From: Desulfobacca sp. | GTDB lineage: Bacteria > Desulfobacterota > Desulfobaccia > Desulfobaccales > Desulfobaccaceae | Direction of reading: 5' to 3' | DNA length: 32,754 nucleotides | Assembly (NCBI GenBank): GCA_028695935.1 | Contig: JAQVHY010000022.1 | Span: forward strand, 1 to 32,754 | Program-made: the position numbers and the translations under genes | The notes under the pieces: generated by a model | Databases searched by the model: none | What the model saw: the letters and a program-made list of their open reading frames with translations, nothing else | Told to the model about the DNA's origin: nothing | In this document: piece after piece, positions 25,299 through 32,702 of the stretch | Position numbering within the stretch: the stretch's first letter is position 1 | Layout of the letters: the number at the start of each line of letters is the position of its first letter

Positions 25299-25362
25299 AG
25301 TCTCAGTCCATTGCCCTTGGATCCAAGCTCTAGGCCCAATTTAACACCCAACATTATGGATT

Positions 25363-25391
25363 TTTTAACATAAAGGTAATCAAAATGTCAA
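25363..25391 (-). promoter_or_regulatory. Possible panC promoter
   Basis: TTGACA (25391-25386 on the minus strand), 17-base spacer and TTAAAA (25368-25363). The -35 is perfect and the -10 is weak. A leader of about 130 bases, including the attenuator-like hairpins, would follow. Confidence 0.4.
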
Positions 25392-25480
25392 GTCCGACAA
25401 TGATATTTATGGTCGAATTTCTAGGGCTTGATAATCTAATTTATAATGTGAAAACTTTTCCTTTCCCTCTGGTTTTTTGC

Positions 25481-25508
25481 TTGACATCTGTTTATATTTA
25501 TGTAAACT
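25481..25508 (+). promoter_or_regulatory. higBA promoter with overlapping operator palindrome
   Basis: TTGACA (25481-25486), 16-base spacer and TAAACT (25503-25508). An imperfect palindrome with arms GTTTA and TAAAC (25490-25507) covers the spacer and the -10, as expected for binding by the HigA antitoxin. The predicted transcript start is almost at the toxin GTG (25516). Confidence 0.6.
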
Positions 25509-25515
25509 ATCTGTT

Positions 25516-25884
25516 GTGTCGAAACGGAAAATAAAGGTCTTTTATGAGGGCAATTATCATATTGTGGAGTTAGCCGTGACTCATGATGGCAAATGTCCAG
25601 CCCAAGACTTCCTGAATCGGCTCGCAAAAAAGGATTTAGTCAAGGTCGTCCGTATCGTCAAACGATTAGCCGATTTTGGTAAAATATATAATCGTGAGCA
25701 ATTTAAAAAAATTGAGGGCGATTTTTGGGAGTTTAAATCCTCCCAGATCCGATTGCCCTGTTATTTCAAGCCTGGTCACCGGTTAATCATAACCCATGGG
25801 TTTATAAAAAAAGGCAATGAAATCGGCCCGGTGGAAATCGATCGGATGACCAGAATTAAGATGGAATATGAAAAGGAGGATTAA
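25516..25884 (+). CDS. higB: HigB/RelE-like toxin (phage-derived Gp49-like family)
   Basis: HigB-type toxins are ribosome-dependent mRNA interferases. The 122 residues have the RelE fold pattern: KVFYEGNYHIVEL (beta 1), GKCPAQDFLNRL (helix), FKKIEGDFWEFKSSQIRL and FKPGHRLIITHGFIKKGNEI. No ATG lies near the front; GTG at 25516 is the most upstream codon after the predicted promoter and gives the expected N-terminus. The mRNA would then be nearly leaderless. The antitoxin gene begins two bases after the stop. The toxin-first order is characteristic of HigBA. Divergent from panC. Confidence 0.85.
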   Translation: MSKRKIKVFYEGNYHIVELAVTHDGKCPAQDFLNRLAKKDLVKVVRIVKRLADFGKIYNREQFKKIEGDFWEFKSSQIRLPCYFKPGHRLIITHGFIKKGNEIGPVEIDRMTRIKMEYEKED

Positions 25885-25885
25885 G

Positions 25886-26218
25886 ATGAGTCTTCTTCAG
25901 GAATATATGAGAGATGATCAATTCAATAGATTAATGGCCCAAGAAGACCTTATCATGGAGGTTACTGAGACCCTTTGCAAACTGATGCAAGAAAAAGGAG
26001 TATCACGTACTGAATTGGCGGCGCGCCTTGGAAAATCAAAGGGATTTATTTCCCAGGTCCTCAATGGCGGCAGGAACCTTACTCTTCGGACCATAGCTGA
26101 TATAGCTGAAGTTTTGGGGTATAAGCTTTTGCTCTTGCCCCAAAGAAAACCCAAGATTCAAGAACGAGAAGTTATTGGTTTGGAATCTTCCCATCCGAGA
26201 CGGGGTGAAATCAACTAA
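25886..26218 (+). CDS. higA: HigA-like antitoxin, HTH-XRE
   Basis: The 110-residue protein has a central HTH_3 domain, LCKLMQEKGVSRTELAARLGKSKGFISQVLNGGRNLT broken by helix turns, then TIADIAEVLGYKL. It neutralises the toxin upstream and usually represses the operon. ATG at 25886 follows AAGGAGG (25873-25879) by six bases and is one base after the toxin stop, so translation is coupled. A further in-frame ATG at 25868 lies before this site and is rejected. The C-terminus (GLESSHPRRGEIN) is polar and flexible. Confidence 0.88.
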   Translation: MSLLQEYMRDDQFNRLMAQEDLIMEVTETLCKLMQEKGVSRTELAARLGKSKGFISQVLNGGRNLTLRTIADIAEVLGYKLLLLPQRKPKIQEREVIGLESSHPRRGEIN

Positions 26219-26431
26219 TAATCTCTTACCTGTATGAATTTTGCCATACTTTGGGAAAGGGTAGCAGTTTAATGGAGTGAAAAAATCTTGTAATCAAGTG
26301 AGATTTCCAATCCAAAGGTAAAATCATGGGAAGAAAATCCAGAAAAGCGAAAGAACCTGTCAGGACGGTTGATTAACTGCGGATTCTAATTGCCCAATCA
26401 AATCATCACCAACTTCCCCCGGTAATTAAAA

Positions 26432-27997
26432 TTAAACTTTTCCCCAGCCCCCGCCGCCGGGGGTGCGGATCGACAGGCGGGTCCCCGGGGCGACGGTCAG
26501 GTTGATCTTGCCGGGCAGAAGTTGTTTACCTTCTGGAGTAATAAGGAAGTTTTCCCCCTTTTTACCGGGTTGGCCACCGTGGAGGCCATAAGGAGCATAT
26601 TGGCGGCGCTCGGTGAGCAGGCTGATAGTAACTTCCGAAAGAAAGGTAAAGTCTCGGCGTAACCCTTGCCCGCCGGGATGTTGACCGTTCCCTGCCGAAC
26701 CCTCGCGGAAGCTATAACGTTCCACCAATACCGGATAATGCTGCTCTATGACCTCAATGGGGGTATTTTGGGTGTTGGTCATATGCGTATGCACTCCATC
26801 CAGGCCGGGGCAGGTCGGACTGCCCCCCATACCGCCGGCAATGGTCTCGTAATAGGTGAATTCCGCTCCGGTTGCAGGCCACTGTCCGCCAAACGCCAGG
26901 TTATTCATGGTACCCTGGCTGGCCGCGGGAATGGCCTGGGGCAGGGCCGGGGCTAAGGCCCCCAGCACCACGTCCACTACTCGCTGCGAGGTCTCGACGT
27001 TACCCGCGGCTACGGCCGCGGGGAAGCAGGCGTCCAGAATGCTGCCCGGCCGGGTCAGGACGGTCAGGGGCCGGAAACCACCCTGGTTGATAGGATAAGT
27101 CTCGGGCAATAAGGCCAAAAACACATAATAACAGGCGGCCTCCACCACCGCCGGCACGGTGTTCACCCCGCCCTGGACCTGGTCCGCGGATTCCCGAAAA
27201 TCTAGCAGCACCGAGTCACTCTGAACGGTAACCGTCACTTTCAGGGCCAGGTCGCGGTGCCCATAGCCATCATCATCCAAATAATCAGTAAAGGTATAAT
27301 GCCCCGTCGGGATGGTATGAATCAAGGCCCGCATGGCTCGCTCCGTGTAATCCAGCAGGGCCTGGCTAATGTCGTTTAACTTGGGAAGGCCAAAGCGCGC
27401 CACCAGGGCCTGAAGCCGTTCTTGACCGCGTTGCAGGGCGGCCACCTGAGCGGCCAGATCGCCCTGGCGTTCCTCCGGCACCCGCATCTGTTGCAACAGA
27501 CTACCCCAAAATTCTTGGTCCATCTGGCCCTGGCGGTAAAGTAAGGTAGGTGGAATAATAACTCCTTCCTGGCGCAGGTTATCCGCCAGGGGCATGGAGC
27601 CCGGCGTCATCCCCCCGACATCGGCATGATGAGCCCGATTTACCAGGTAAAAAGCTGGCTGCTGGCCTTCCTCCGGGTAATATGGGGTGATCAGGGTCAA
27701 ATCGGGCAGATGAGTCCCGCCCAGATAAGGATCATTGAGCAACATGACATCGCCGGGCGCTAACTGGGGGTAGTGGTTCAGGAGCAGCCGCATGGTTCGG
27801 GGCAAGGCCCCCAGATGGACCGGAATATGCGCGGCCTGGGCCAAGAGTTCACCCGGGGCGGTAAACAGGGCGCAAGAATAATCCTGGCGCTCCTTGATGT
27901 TGGGCGAAAACGCGCTACGCCGCAGCACTATTCCCATTTCTTCGGCCACTGCGGCAAATAGCTTATTAAAAACCGTCAATTCCAGAGAAATAGACAT
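26432..27997 (-). CDS. Hydantoinase B/oxoprolinase family protein
   Basis: HyuB is one subunit of ATP-dependent hydantoinases, 5-oxoprolinases and acetone/acetophenone carboxylases. The 521 residues match the family along their length: SPNIKERQDYSCALF, HIPVHLGA, GDVMLLNDPYLGGTHLPD, NRAHHADVGG, GYGHRDL, NVETSQRV and TPGGGGWG at the end. The usual partner HyuA (ATPase part) is not adjacent on either side. The ATG at 27997 has a poor ribosome site. The substrate cannot be told. It might work with a HyuA encoded elsewhere. Confidence 0.88.
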   Translation of the reverse strand: MSISLELTVFNKLFAAVAEEMGIVLRRSAFSPNIKERQDYSCALFTAPGELLAQAAHIPVHLGALPRTMRLLLNHYPQLAPGDVMLLNDPYLGGTHLPDLTLITPYYPEEGQQPAFYLVNRAHHADVGGMTPGSMPLADNLRQEGVIIPPTLLYRQGQMDQEFWGSLLQQMRVPEERQGDLAAQVAALQRGQERLQALVARFGLPKLNDISQALLDYTERAMRALIHTIPTGHYTFTDYLDDDGYGHRDLALKVTVTVQSDSVLLDFRESADQVQGGVNTVPAVVEAACYYVFLALLPETYPINQGGFRPLTVLTRPGSILDACFPAAVAAGNVETSQRVVDVVLGALAPALPQAIPAASQGTMNNLAFGGQWPATGAEFTYYETIAGGMGGSPTCPGLDGVHTHMTNTQNTPIEVIEQHYPVLVERYSFREGSAGNGQHPGGQGLRRDFTFLSEVTISLLTERRQYAPYGLHGGQPGKKGENFLITPEGKQLLPGKINLTVAPGTRLSIRTPGGGGWGKV

Positions 27998-28120
27998 ATT
28001 ACGGAGTTAATGATTTCGGACCCGGACATCAGTTAGCAGCCATCCCCCAACCGTCTTTTTCCCCTCTCCCTGCCCCCATCGCCAGGGAACGTCAGACTTT
28101 CCGGATAGACCCTAATGCAG

Positions 28121-28151
28121 CAAGCCCAGGCACAAACTGAGCCTGGGCTTG
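28121..28151. terminator. Perfect 11-base hairpin downstream of the methyltransferase gene
   Basis: CAAGCCCAGGC (28121-28131) and GCCTGGGCTTG (28141-28151) are perfect arms around a nine-base loop. No T tract follows on the minus strand, so it may act as a weak terminator or mRNA-end stabiliser for the gene at 28189. Confidence 0.45.
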
Positions 28152-28188
28152 CCAAGGGTTTTCACCGACCAGCGATCAAGACCTTGGA

Positions 28189-28839
28189 TTAATTTGGGTG
28201 CCGATGATTATTTTTGGTCCCCATGATGATGCGATGCAGGTTGAGCAAATTACATTTAACCGTGCTCTGAATATGAATTCCGGTCTCCCGCATCACCTTC
28301 AATACATCCAGATCGGTAGTAAAGCCAATGGGTACACATAAGGGGGCCAAAATATCTTCTACTCGTCCCAGATACCAGCCATTCTCCGAACGGGTATGAT
28401 TAACCGCAATAATCTGTCCTCCCGGCCGCGTGACCCGGATAATTTCCCGGCAGACCTGGTGCGGGTCAGGAACGGTGGTAATGACATAGGAGGCTACCAC
28501 TGCATCAAAATGATTATCGGGGAACTCCAACTGCGCCGCATCCATCACCATCAGTTTGATTTCGGTGGCATTGTTCAGCCCTTGGGCCCGTTTTTGGGCC
28601 TGTTCGATCATTCCTGGGGCGATATCGATACCCACCACCCGGGAATAAGGGGGATAGAGCTCCAGGCTGGAGCCGGTGCCAATCCCGATTTCTAGAATTT
28701 TTTGGCCAGGTCGACGGGAGAGATAGCGGAAGGCCTTCCGGCGTCCCGGTTCCAAGAGTTTGCCAAAGAAAAAATCATAAAATGGGGAATAAAAGGAATA
28801 AAGACGCTCCATATAACGTGAGCAGATCTGATACTGCAT
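28189..28839 (-). CDS. Class I SAM methyltransferase, PmtA-like
   Basis: The 216 residues contain SAM motif I ILEIGIGTGSSLEL (48-61), VVGIDIAPGMI, the motif near DAAQLEFPDNHFDAVVAS and PGGQIIAVNH. The N-terminus (YSFYSPFYDFFFGKLLEPGRRKA) is that of Rhodobacter-type phosphatidylethanolamine N-methyltransferases. The enzyme may methylate lipid headgroups to phosphatidylcholine, but quinone or other methyltransferases share this fold, so the substrate is tentative. ATG at 28839 has GAGG nine bases upstream. SAM made by metK 5 kb away would be its donor. Confidence 0.75.
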   Translation of the reverse strand: MQYQICSRYMERLYSFYSPFYDFFFGKLLEPGRRKAFRYLSRRPGQKILEIGIGTGSSLELYPPYSRVVGIDIAPGMIEQAQKRAQGLNNATEIKLMVMDAAQLEFPDNHFDAVVASYVITTVPDPHQVCREIIRVTRPGGQIIAVNHTRSENGWYLGRVEDILAPLCVPIGFTTDLDVLKVMRETGIHIQSTVKCNLLNLHRIIMGTKNNHRHPN

Positions 28840-29073
28840 AGATATCTACCTCGCTAGCAAAAAATATCGTAATCTAAGCTTAGGTTAAATCAGCAGTTCC
28901 TGGTTGGCTAACAAACCGGTGTATTTTATCCCAAAAACTAACTTAATGTAAACAATTCTTTTCCCTAAATTAAATTTTTTTTAGAACCGACACCGGCCAA
29001 GGCCTTGATTTAAAAACCTTAATATGGGAATCATTATCTAAGTGCGGTTTTTTCCTAATCCTAATTAGTTTTA

Positions 29074-29129
29074 ATCCAGAAACTCCCCCTCCCCCCAACC
29101 CCCCACCAGGGGAGAGGGAGTTTCTGGAT
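29074..29129. repeat. Long inverted repeat, copy 2 of the C/G-rich element
   Basis: Left arm 29074-29094 (ATCCAGAAACTCCC...) and right arm 29109-29129 (...GGGAGTTTCTGGAT) are complementary over 21 bases with one mismatch and a 14-base loop. The core CCCCCTCCCCCCAACCCC is shared with copy 1 at 21313. No T tract follows the hairpin. Confidence 0.75.
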
Positions 29130-29225
29130 GGAAACTAACTGGCAACCGAACCTTACGGTTGCATTATCTAACCTGATGCTTAACTTTCCACCAGGTCCTA
29201 GGCGGTATAGCCGGAAGACCAAGGA

Positions 29226-29254
29226 TTGCCAGTTTAAATTCGGGTTAATGTAAA
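29226..29254 (+). promoter_or_regulatory. Likely promoter of the FKBP-methyltransferase gene
   Basis: TTGCCA (29226-29231), 17-base spacer, TGTAAA (29249-29254). It lies 17 bases before the ATG, leaving a short leader that contains the AAAGGAG site. Confidence 0.45.
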
Positions 29255-29271
29255 AAATTAAAGGAGTTATA

Positions 29272-30537
29272 ATGATCCCGAACAGTTCCCAGGGTAAAGC
29301 TAACCCTGATAATAAATATCCTGCCGCGCAAAGTAATCCTGAGCTGACCGCCGAGATTATCGGCCGTAAAAGTATTGCTAACCTGGGCTTGCAACTGCGC
29401 TGGTCCAGCCCCAGCGTTCGTCATACCGAGACTTATTATTCTACGCTGAACATTTGGCGGGAAGCCGACTTATTGCCACCCAGCCTGTCTCAGGCGCTTA
29501 TGGGCCAGAAAGCCGGAGCTCACCTCCATCTTTCCTTGGCGGGAGGAGCGATTACCCCGGTTTACCGGGAGGACCTGGTTTACCGGTTCCAAATGGAAAA
29601 CTTTGCCGCTGGCCACCAGGTGCCCAGATTGGGACGATTCTACCCTAGAGGGCTACTCACCGGTTTTACCGGCGATCCTATCCCTTTCCGATGCACCGCG
29701 GTGGATGACCTGGCCTTCACCGCCGACTTCAATCATCCCCTGGCCGGAAAATCATTGGAAGTCGAGGTCGTGGTCCTGGAGGTGCAAAAGAAAAGGTCAG
29801 AGCGGGGAGGCCAATGTGTGGATTGGCTGGAACTGCTGACTTCAGGTCCGGGCATCCAAGACCGCTGGCAGGGTTTAGCCACGGATTTCTTTGCCGATGA
29901 CGCGTTTCGACGTAAAGACGAACAAGATGATGCCCGGTTCTATGAGCAGCCGCGTCTGGTCAGCCATATCGACAAACGCGCTATCGAGACCATTAAAATG
30001 GTTTATGGTCGCCTGTTAAAACCGGATTTGCAGGTGCTTGATCTGATGAGCAGTGGCCAATCGCATTTGCCTGATGCTCTTCCGGTAAAATCATTGATCG
30101 GACTGGGCCTGAACGAGGCCGAATTGCGTCATAATCCCCGCTTGACCGATTACCTGGTGCATGACCTCAATCAAGAGCCGCAATTGCCTTTTACTGACCG
30201 GTACTTTGAGGCGGTGATCTGTAATCTCTCGGTGGAATACTTAATTCGCCCCTTTGAGGTTTTCCATGAGGTCGCCCGCGTCCTGAAGCCCGGCGGCCTT
30301 TTCGTCCAGACCTTTTCGCAACGTTGGTTTCCGCCCAAGGTCATCCAGATCTGGCCTGAACTGCATGAATTTGAGCGCCAGGGTCTGGTATTGGAATATT
30401 TTTTAAGGTCGGGAGCTTTTACCAAGTTGGAAACCTTTTCGGCCCGCGGTTGGCCGCGGCCGACCGATGACCGCTATTATTCCCAGACCAAATTTTCCGA
30501 TCCGGTTTTTGCGGTCTGGGGCCAGGCTACTGGTTAA
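29272..30537 (+). CDS. FKBP/SlyD-like domain fused to a degenerate methyltransferase
   Basis: The 421 residues form two parts. Residues about 38-172 look like an FKBP-type prolyl isomerase of the SlyD kind, with LLPPSLSQALMGQKAG, FYPRGLLTGF, PIPFRCTAVDD and the hallmark ADFNHPLAGKSLEVEV (151-166). Residues about 225-400 are a Rossmann methyltransferase: motif I VLDLMSSGQSHLP lacks the usual GxG, but later parts are normal (PFTDRYFEAVICNLSVEYL, VARVLKPGGLFVQTFS). The LMSS-SHLP type of motif I is known in some methyltransferase-like proteins. SAM binding may be weak or changed. ATG at 29272 has AAAGGAG five bases before it. The protein has no signal peptide and is probably cytoplasmic. Function is unknown. 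Confidence 0.75.
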   Translation: MIPNSSQGKANPDNKYPAAQSNPELTAEIIGRKSIANLGLQLRWSSPSVRHTETYYSTLNIWREADLLPPSLSQALMGQKAGAHLHLSLAGGAITPVYREDLVYRFQMENFAAGHQVPRLGRFYPRGLLTGFTGDPIPFRCTAVDDLAFTADFNHPLAGKSLEVEVVVLEVQKKRSERGGQCVDWLELLTSGPGIQDRWQGLATDFFADDAFRRKDEQDDARFYEQPRLVSHIDKRAIETIKMVYGRLLKPDLQVLDLMSSGQSHLPDALPVKSLIGLGLNEAELRHNPRLTDYLVHDLNQEPQLPFTDRYFEAVICNLSVEYLIRPFEVFHEVARVLKPGGLFVQTFSQRWFPPKVIQIWPELHEFERQGLVLEYFLRSGAFTKLETFSARGWPRPTDDRYYSQTKFSDPVFAVWGQATG

Positions 30538-30581
30538 GCCCGCGGGATGATGAAAAAGAAGGCCGACAGGGTAGTTCGAGA

Positions 30582-30611
30582 TTGACAAGGTCAAGGCCAA
30601 ACTTGCATAAT
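30582..30611 (+). promoter_or_regulatory. Likely promoter of the SDR-DUF2867 gene
   Basis: Perfect TTGACA (30582-30587), 18-base spacer, CATAAT (30606-30611). A second TATAAT is at 30617-30622. It lies 35-60 bases before the gene start. Confidence 0.6.
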
Positions 30612-30645
30612 ACGAATATAATGAAAATCTAACGGGATACTGCTT

Positions 30646-32160
30646 ATGCCAAATAAACCGGTATTGGTGACCGGGGCCACGGGATATGTCGGGGGGAGAT
30701 TGGTCCCCAAATTATTGGAGTCGGGCTACCGGGTGCGGGCCTTAGGGAGATCGATCGCCAAACTCAAAGGCCGGCCCTGGGCGTCCCACCCCGAACTTGA
30801 ATTGGCCCAGGGTGATGTGTTGGACGTTGCTTCCCTGCGGCAGGCGGCCAGCGGTTGCAGTGCGGCCTTCTATCTGGTCCACTCGATGCTGGCCGATCCC
30901 AAGGGATTTTCCGACACTGACCGCCAGGCGGCCCAGAACATGGTCAAAGCTGCGGCCGCCGGGGGTTTGGAGCGCATTATCTATCTGGGGGGCCTGGGGA
31001 GCATTGAAGACCCACGACTCAGTCACCATCTGCGTTCCCGGTATGAAGTAGCTCGAATTCTGCAATCCGGGCCGGTACCGACCACTTTTTTACGAGCCGC
31101 GATGATTTTGGGTTCGGGCAGCGCCTCTTTTGAAATCTTGCGCTATCTGGTGGACCGCCTGCCGGTGATGACTACCCCACGCTGGGTGGATACTTGGGTC
31201 CAGCCCATCGCCATCACCAATGTCCTCAACTACCTGCAAGGCTGTCTGGAACATGACGAAACCAAGGGGCAGACATTGGACATCGGCGGCCCAGAGGTGG
31301 TCAGCTATCGCCGCCTGATGGAGATCTATGCGGAAGAGGCCCATCTTTTCAAGCGCCTGATCATCCCCTTGCCGGTTCTCACCCCGCGTCTCAGTTCCTA
31401 TTGGATCCATCTGGTCACCCCGGTGCCCGCCTCTATCGCCAGGCCCCTTGCCGAGGGGCTCAGTAACCCGGTGTTCTGTCGGGACCAGCGCATCCGCAGC
31501 ATCATTCCCCAAGAATTGCTGGACTGCCGCCAGACCATCCGTCGGGCCCTGGACCGTATTCAGCAACAGCGGGTGGATACCTGCTGGACCGATGCCGGGG
31601 CCACGGTGCCACCGGAATGGGTGTACTGCGGGGATACCGCCTATGCCGGAGGCACAATTCTGGAGTTGGGCTATCGCATTACCCTTAAGGCCAGGCCGGA
31701 AGCCGTCTGGGAACCGATTACCAAAATCGGCGGAACCACCGGCTGGTATTTCGGCAATTATTTATGGCACTTGCGGGGCTGGCTGGATCGCCTCCTGGGC
31801 GGCATCGGCTATCGCGGCGGTCGGCGGCATCCGACGGAATTACGGATCGGCGATGCCTTGGATTTCTGGCGCGTTTTAGAGATCGAACCAGGGCGTCGCT
31901 TGCTTTTGCTGGCCGAAATGAAGCTGCCGGGGGAGGCCATCCTGGAATTTCGCCTCCGCCCCGTTGATCAGGACCAGACCGAACTGGAGCAGGTAGCCCG
32001 CTTTTTGCCCCGCGGCCTGGGAGGGATAGTCTATTGGTACAGCCTCTATCCGTTCCATAAATGGATTTATCAAGGTATGCTCGAAGCCCTGGCCCAAGCC
32101 AGCGGCCAGCCCATTGTTTCAGGTCCGGAAATGATCACCGGCAAGCCCAAAAGAAGATAA
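30646..32160 (+). CDS. NmrA-like SDR oxidoreductase with C-terminal DUF2867
   Basis: The 504 residues have two domains. The first about 300 are an extended/atypical SDR with GATGYVGGRLV (NAD(P) site, 10-20), GDVLD, AFYLVHSM, RIIYLGGLG and FLRAAMILGSGSASFEILRYL. The last about 180 match DUF2867, a SRPBCC-like fold (WVYCGDTAYAGG, TGWYFGNYLW, DALDFWRVLEIEPGRRLLL, LPRGLGGIVYWYSLYPFH). The combination is known but its substrate is not. The ATG at 30646 follows a clear promoter but has a weak ribosome site. The metalloprotease-like gene follows by 34 bases and is probably on the same transcript. Confidence 0.85.
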   Translation: MPNKPVLVTGATGYVGGRLVPKLLESGYRVRALGRSIAKLKGRPWASHPELELAQGDVLDVASLRQAASGCSAAFYLVHSMLADPKGFSDTDRQAAQNMVKAAAAGGLERIIYLGGLGSIEDPRLSHHLRSRYEVARILQSGPVPTTFLRAAMILGSGSASFEILRYLVDRLPVMTTPRWVDTWVQPIAITNVLNYLQGCLEHDETKGQTLDIGGPEVVSYRRLMEIYAEEAHLFKRLIIPLPVLTPRLSSYWIHLVTPVPASIARPLAEGLSNPVFCRDQRIRSIIPQELLDCRQTIRRALDRIQQQRVDTCWTDAGATVPPEWVYCGDTAYAGGTILELGYRITLKARPEAVWEPITKIGGTTGWYFGNYLWHLRGWLDRLLGGIGYRGGRRHPTELRIGDALDFWRVLEIEPGRRLLLLAEMKLPGEAILEFRLRPVDQDQTELEQVARFLPRGLGGIVYWYSLYPFHKWIYQGMLEALAQASGQPIVSGPEMITGKPKRR

Positions 32161-32194
32161 CCGGATAAACCCTGGTTTGGGTAGCCCTAATAAA

Positions 32195-32611
32195 ATGAAA
32201 TGCCCCAAGTGTGGCAAGAGCATCGACCCCGTCCAGCATGGCGACCTGACTTTCGATGATCAGGTCTGGTGCGCTGACTGCCATCAGTACGATGGAGAAC
32301 TGTTCCGTCACCGGGACTTTGCCGAACTGGAGAATTGGGCCTTAAAAATCTGCGCGGCCTTTGGCCAGGAGCCGGTGGCGCTGCAACAAAACTTAAAATC
32401 TTTGACCAACCCGAGGATTTATTGGCAGGACTCCACCTTTGTATTGGCCGAAGCCGACCATCAGCAGCGTAGTATTTTGCTTTATCCTCCGGGTTATCGC
32501 CTCCCCACCTTATGCCACGAACTGGCCCATATCTTCACCGGCCAGGACCACACCGAAGCATGGGCCCGGACCTTCGCCAAACTGGTCGCCTGGGTCAAAA
32601 CTCAACTTTAA
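32195..32611 (+). CDS. Small zinc-ribbon protein with HELAH metalloprotease motif
   Basis: The 138 residues start with a zinc ribbon (MKCPKC, Cys3/Cys6, and WCADC, Cys26/Cys29). They end with the metallopeptidase motif CHELAHIFTGQDHTEAW: His108 and His112 of HELAH, Glu109, and His119 as possible third ligand. This layout resembles SprT-like/minimal gluzincins, but with the ribbon at the N-terminus instead of the C-terminus. The middle (45-100) is not recognised. A TTG at 32177 would add six residues; ATG at 32195 is chosen because it begins the ribbon. Neither has a good ribosome site. I do not know its substrate; proteolytic activity is inferred. Confidence 0.7.
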   Translation: MKCPKCGKSIDPVQHGDLTFDDQVWCADCHQYDGELFRHRDFAELENWALKICAAFGQEPVALQQNLKSLTNPRIYWQDSTFVLAEADHQQRSILLYPPGYRLPTLCHELAHIFTGQDHTEAWARTFAKLVAWVKTQL

Positions 32612-32702
32612 ACATCAGCCCGGTTATTGCAGCCTTATACCAAGTAGCGATCAAAAAGGTAATAAATCGGAAAAATCCCCCTTGATCCCCAATGCCATTG
32701 AC

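Larger units (their letters stand above)
28840..29271. other. Gap between divergent methyltransferase genes
   Basis: These 432 bases hold a 21-base-arm inverted repeat (29074-29129), the promoter of the next gene and AT-rich sequence. No gene is seen. Confidence 0.55.

Noticed and set aside
25292-25340. TPP riboswitch in the panC leader (CTGAGA is present)
   Set aside because: The remaining conserved TPP-riboswitch blocks are missing, and panC is not a thiamine gene.
26326-26376. Sixteen-codon frame MGRKSRKAKEPVRTVD after higA
   Set aside because: It is very short with no ribosome site; it may be a remnant, but nothing supports it.
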